Assembly: GCA_031254675.1 (NCBI GenBank)
Contig: JAIRTV010000564.1
Span: 1 to 6,752 of the forward strand
Length of the DNA stretch: 6,752 nt
Reading direction: 5' to 3'
Source: Planctomycetaceae bacterium
Lineage (GTDB): Bacteria; Planctomycetota; Planctomycetia; Pirellulales; Thermoguttaceae
Both the position numbers and the translations under genes were made by a program. Of this stretch, positions 6,447-6,752 are shown piece by piece; position 1 is the first letter of the stretch, and every line of letters starts with the position of its first letter. Below the pieces are notes generated by a model that saw nothing but the letters and a program-made list of their open reading frames with translations, was not told the origin of the DNA and did not search any database.

Positions 6447-6703
6447 GGACTTTTGCAAAGTTGTGTTTCATACTGTAAATCAAAGGGTTTGAAACATTGA
6501 AATCACCCGAATCTGTTGTATTATTGTATCGCATATTGCGTTTATAAAAGTTGTTCTAAAAATCAATATGTTGAAATATCAAGGATTTTACAAATATCGT
6601 TTCAATAATGTTTATGTTTTTTTGTTTCATAATGTGCAAAAATTGAGCAAAATTGGATTATAAGTCCTTTTGATATAACTAGTTATAAAATTTGCAAAAG
6701 TCC
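6447..6703. mobile_element. Candidate MITE or IS remnant with 13-base terminal inverted repeats
   Basis: GGACTTTTGCAAA (6447-6459) and TTTGCAAAAGTCC (6691-6703) are perfect 13-base inverted copies in the orientation of transposon ends, 257 bases overall. The interior is AT-rich and has no transposase. I could not identify a convincing target-site duplication: the flanks read AACT on the left and TGTT on the right. Each arm contains TTTGCAAA, itself a palindrome, which raises the odds of a chance pairing or of paired protein-binding sites. A non-autonomous element or a decayed IS is plausible but unproved. Confidence 0.35.
6674..6687. repeat. Perfect 14-base palindrome
   Basis: TATAACTAGTTATA reads identically on both strands. 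It lies just inside the right candidate terminal repeat. ATATAACT from its left side also occurs immediately outside the left terminal repeat (6439-6446). It could be a dimeric protein-binding site or part of a transposon end. Confidence 0.4.
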
Positions 6704-6704
6704 T

Positions 6705-6720
6705 GTTAAATGATTTTAAC
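6705..6720. repeat. Short inverted repeat beside the right candidate terminal repeat
   Basis: GTTAAA (6705-6710) and TTTAAC (6715-6720) are separated by TGAT and can form a 6-base-pair hairpin. It begins one base after the right terminal repeat ends. With no G-C-rich stem and no T run it is unlikely to be a terminator; it may be an insertion-site feature or chance. Confidence 0.25.
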
Positions 6721-6752
6721 GAATATAAGAAAAGTGCCTTTTATTGCCTTGA

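Larger units (their letters stand above)
6421..6752. other. AT-rich region upstream of the leucine-rich-repeat gene, no gene seen
   Basis: I find no convincing coding sequence here apart from a possible 38-codon extension of the leucine-rich-repeat frame. The stretch holds the candidate terminal inverted repeats (6447-6703), a 14-base palindrome (6674-6687) and a GTTAAA-TGAT-TTTAAC hairpin (6705-6720) directly beyond the right repeat. It must contain the promoter of the leucine-rich-repeat gene, but I cannot pick out a good one. Confidence 0.5.

Noticed and set aside
6421..6534. Longer starts of the leucine-rich-repeat protein at 6471 or 6534
   Set aside because: The extra residues precede an otherwise typical basic-plus-membrane N-terminus, and they run through the left end of the candidate mobile element.

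Overview
The window looks like part of a bacterial chromosome, most plausibly a planctomycete or a similar Gram-negative with a complex envelope. This is inferred from gene types and style only: a large membrane-embedded P-loop ATPase, a proline-rich membrane-anchored HtrA protease, a DUF1015 protein, a membrane-anchored leucine-rich-repeat protein, and weak or absent Shine-Dalgarno sites before most genes. No rRNA, tRNA or marker gene is present to fix the taxon. By hand counts of a few lines, the left part (about 1-4880) is roughly 45-50% GC, while the right part (about 4880-6752) falls to roughly 30% GC.

Layout. Positions 19-1524 and 1549-2091 (+ strand) hold a KAP-like P-loop ATPase with two internal membrane segments, followed 24 bases later by a small LuxR/NarL-type regulator with a shortened receiver domain. 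The junction is three 12-base repeat units that supply the ATPase stop codon, the ribosome-binding site of the regulator and a 5-codon mini-ORF. Converging on this pair from the other strand is a likely two-gene operon: DUF1015 (4878 to 3574), then a membrane-anchored trypsin-like protease with one PDZ domain (3515 to 2160).

The right third is AT-rich and looks like degraded accessory DNA. It holds a gap with only a doubtful hydrophobic small ORF (4879-5225), the remains of a helical protein gene broken by at least two frame lesions (5226-5508), an intact membrane-anchored leucine-rich-repeat gene (6420 to 5554), and upstream of it a 257-base segment bounded by 13-base terminal inverted repeats that could be a MITE or IS remnant (6447-6703).

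How the genes may work together: the ATPase/regulator pair is co-transcribed and could be a membrane sensor-regulator unit, but nothing in the sequence names a signal or target. The protease is probably an envelope quality-control or regulated-proteolysis enzyme. DUF1015 has no established function. The most unusual items are the ATPase plus truncated-receiver regulator with its repeat-built junction, and the decayed gene next to the candidate mobile element.
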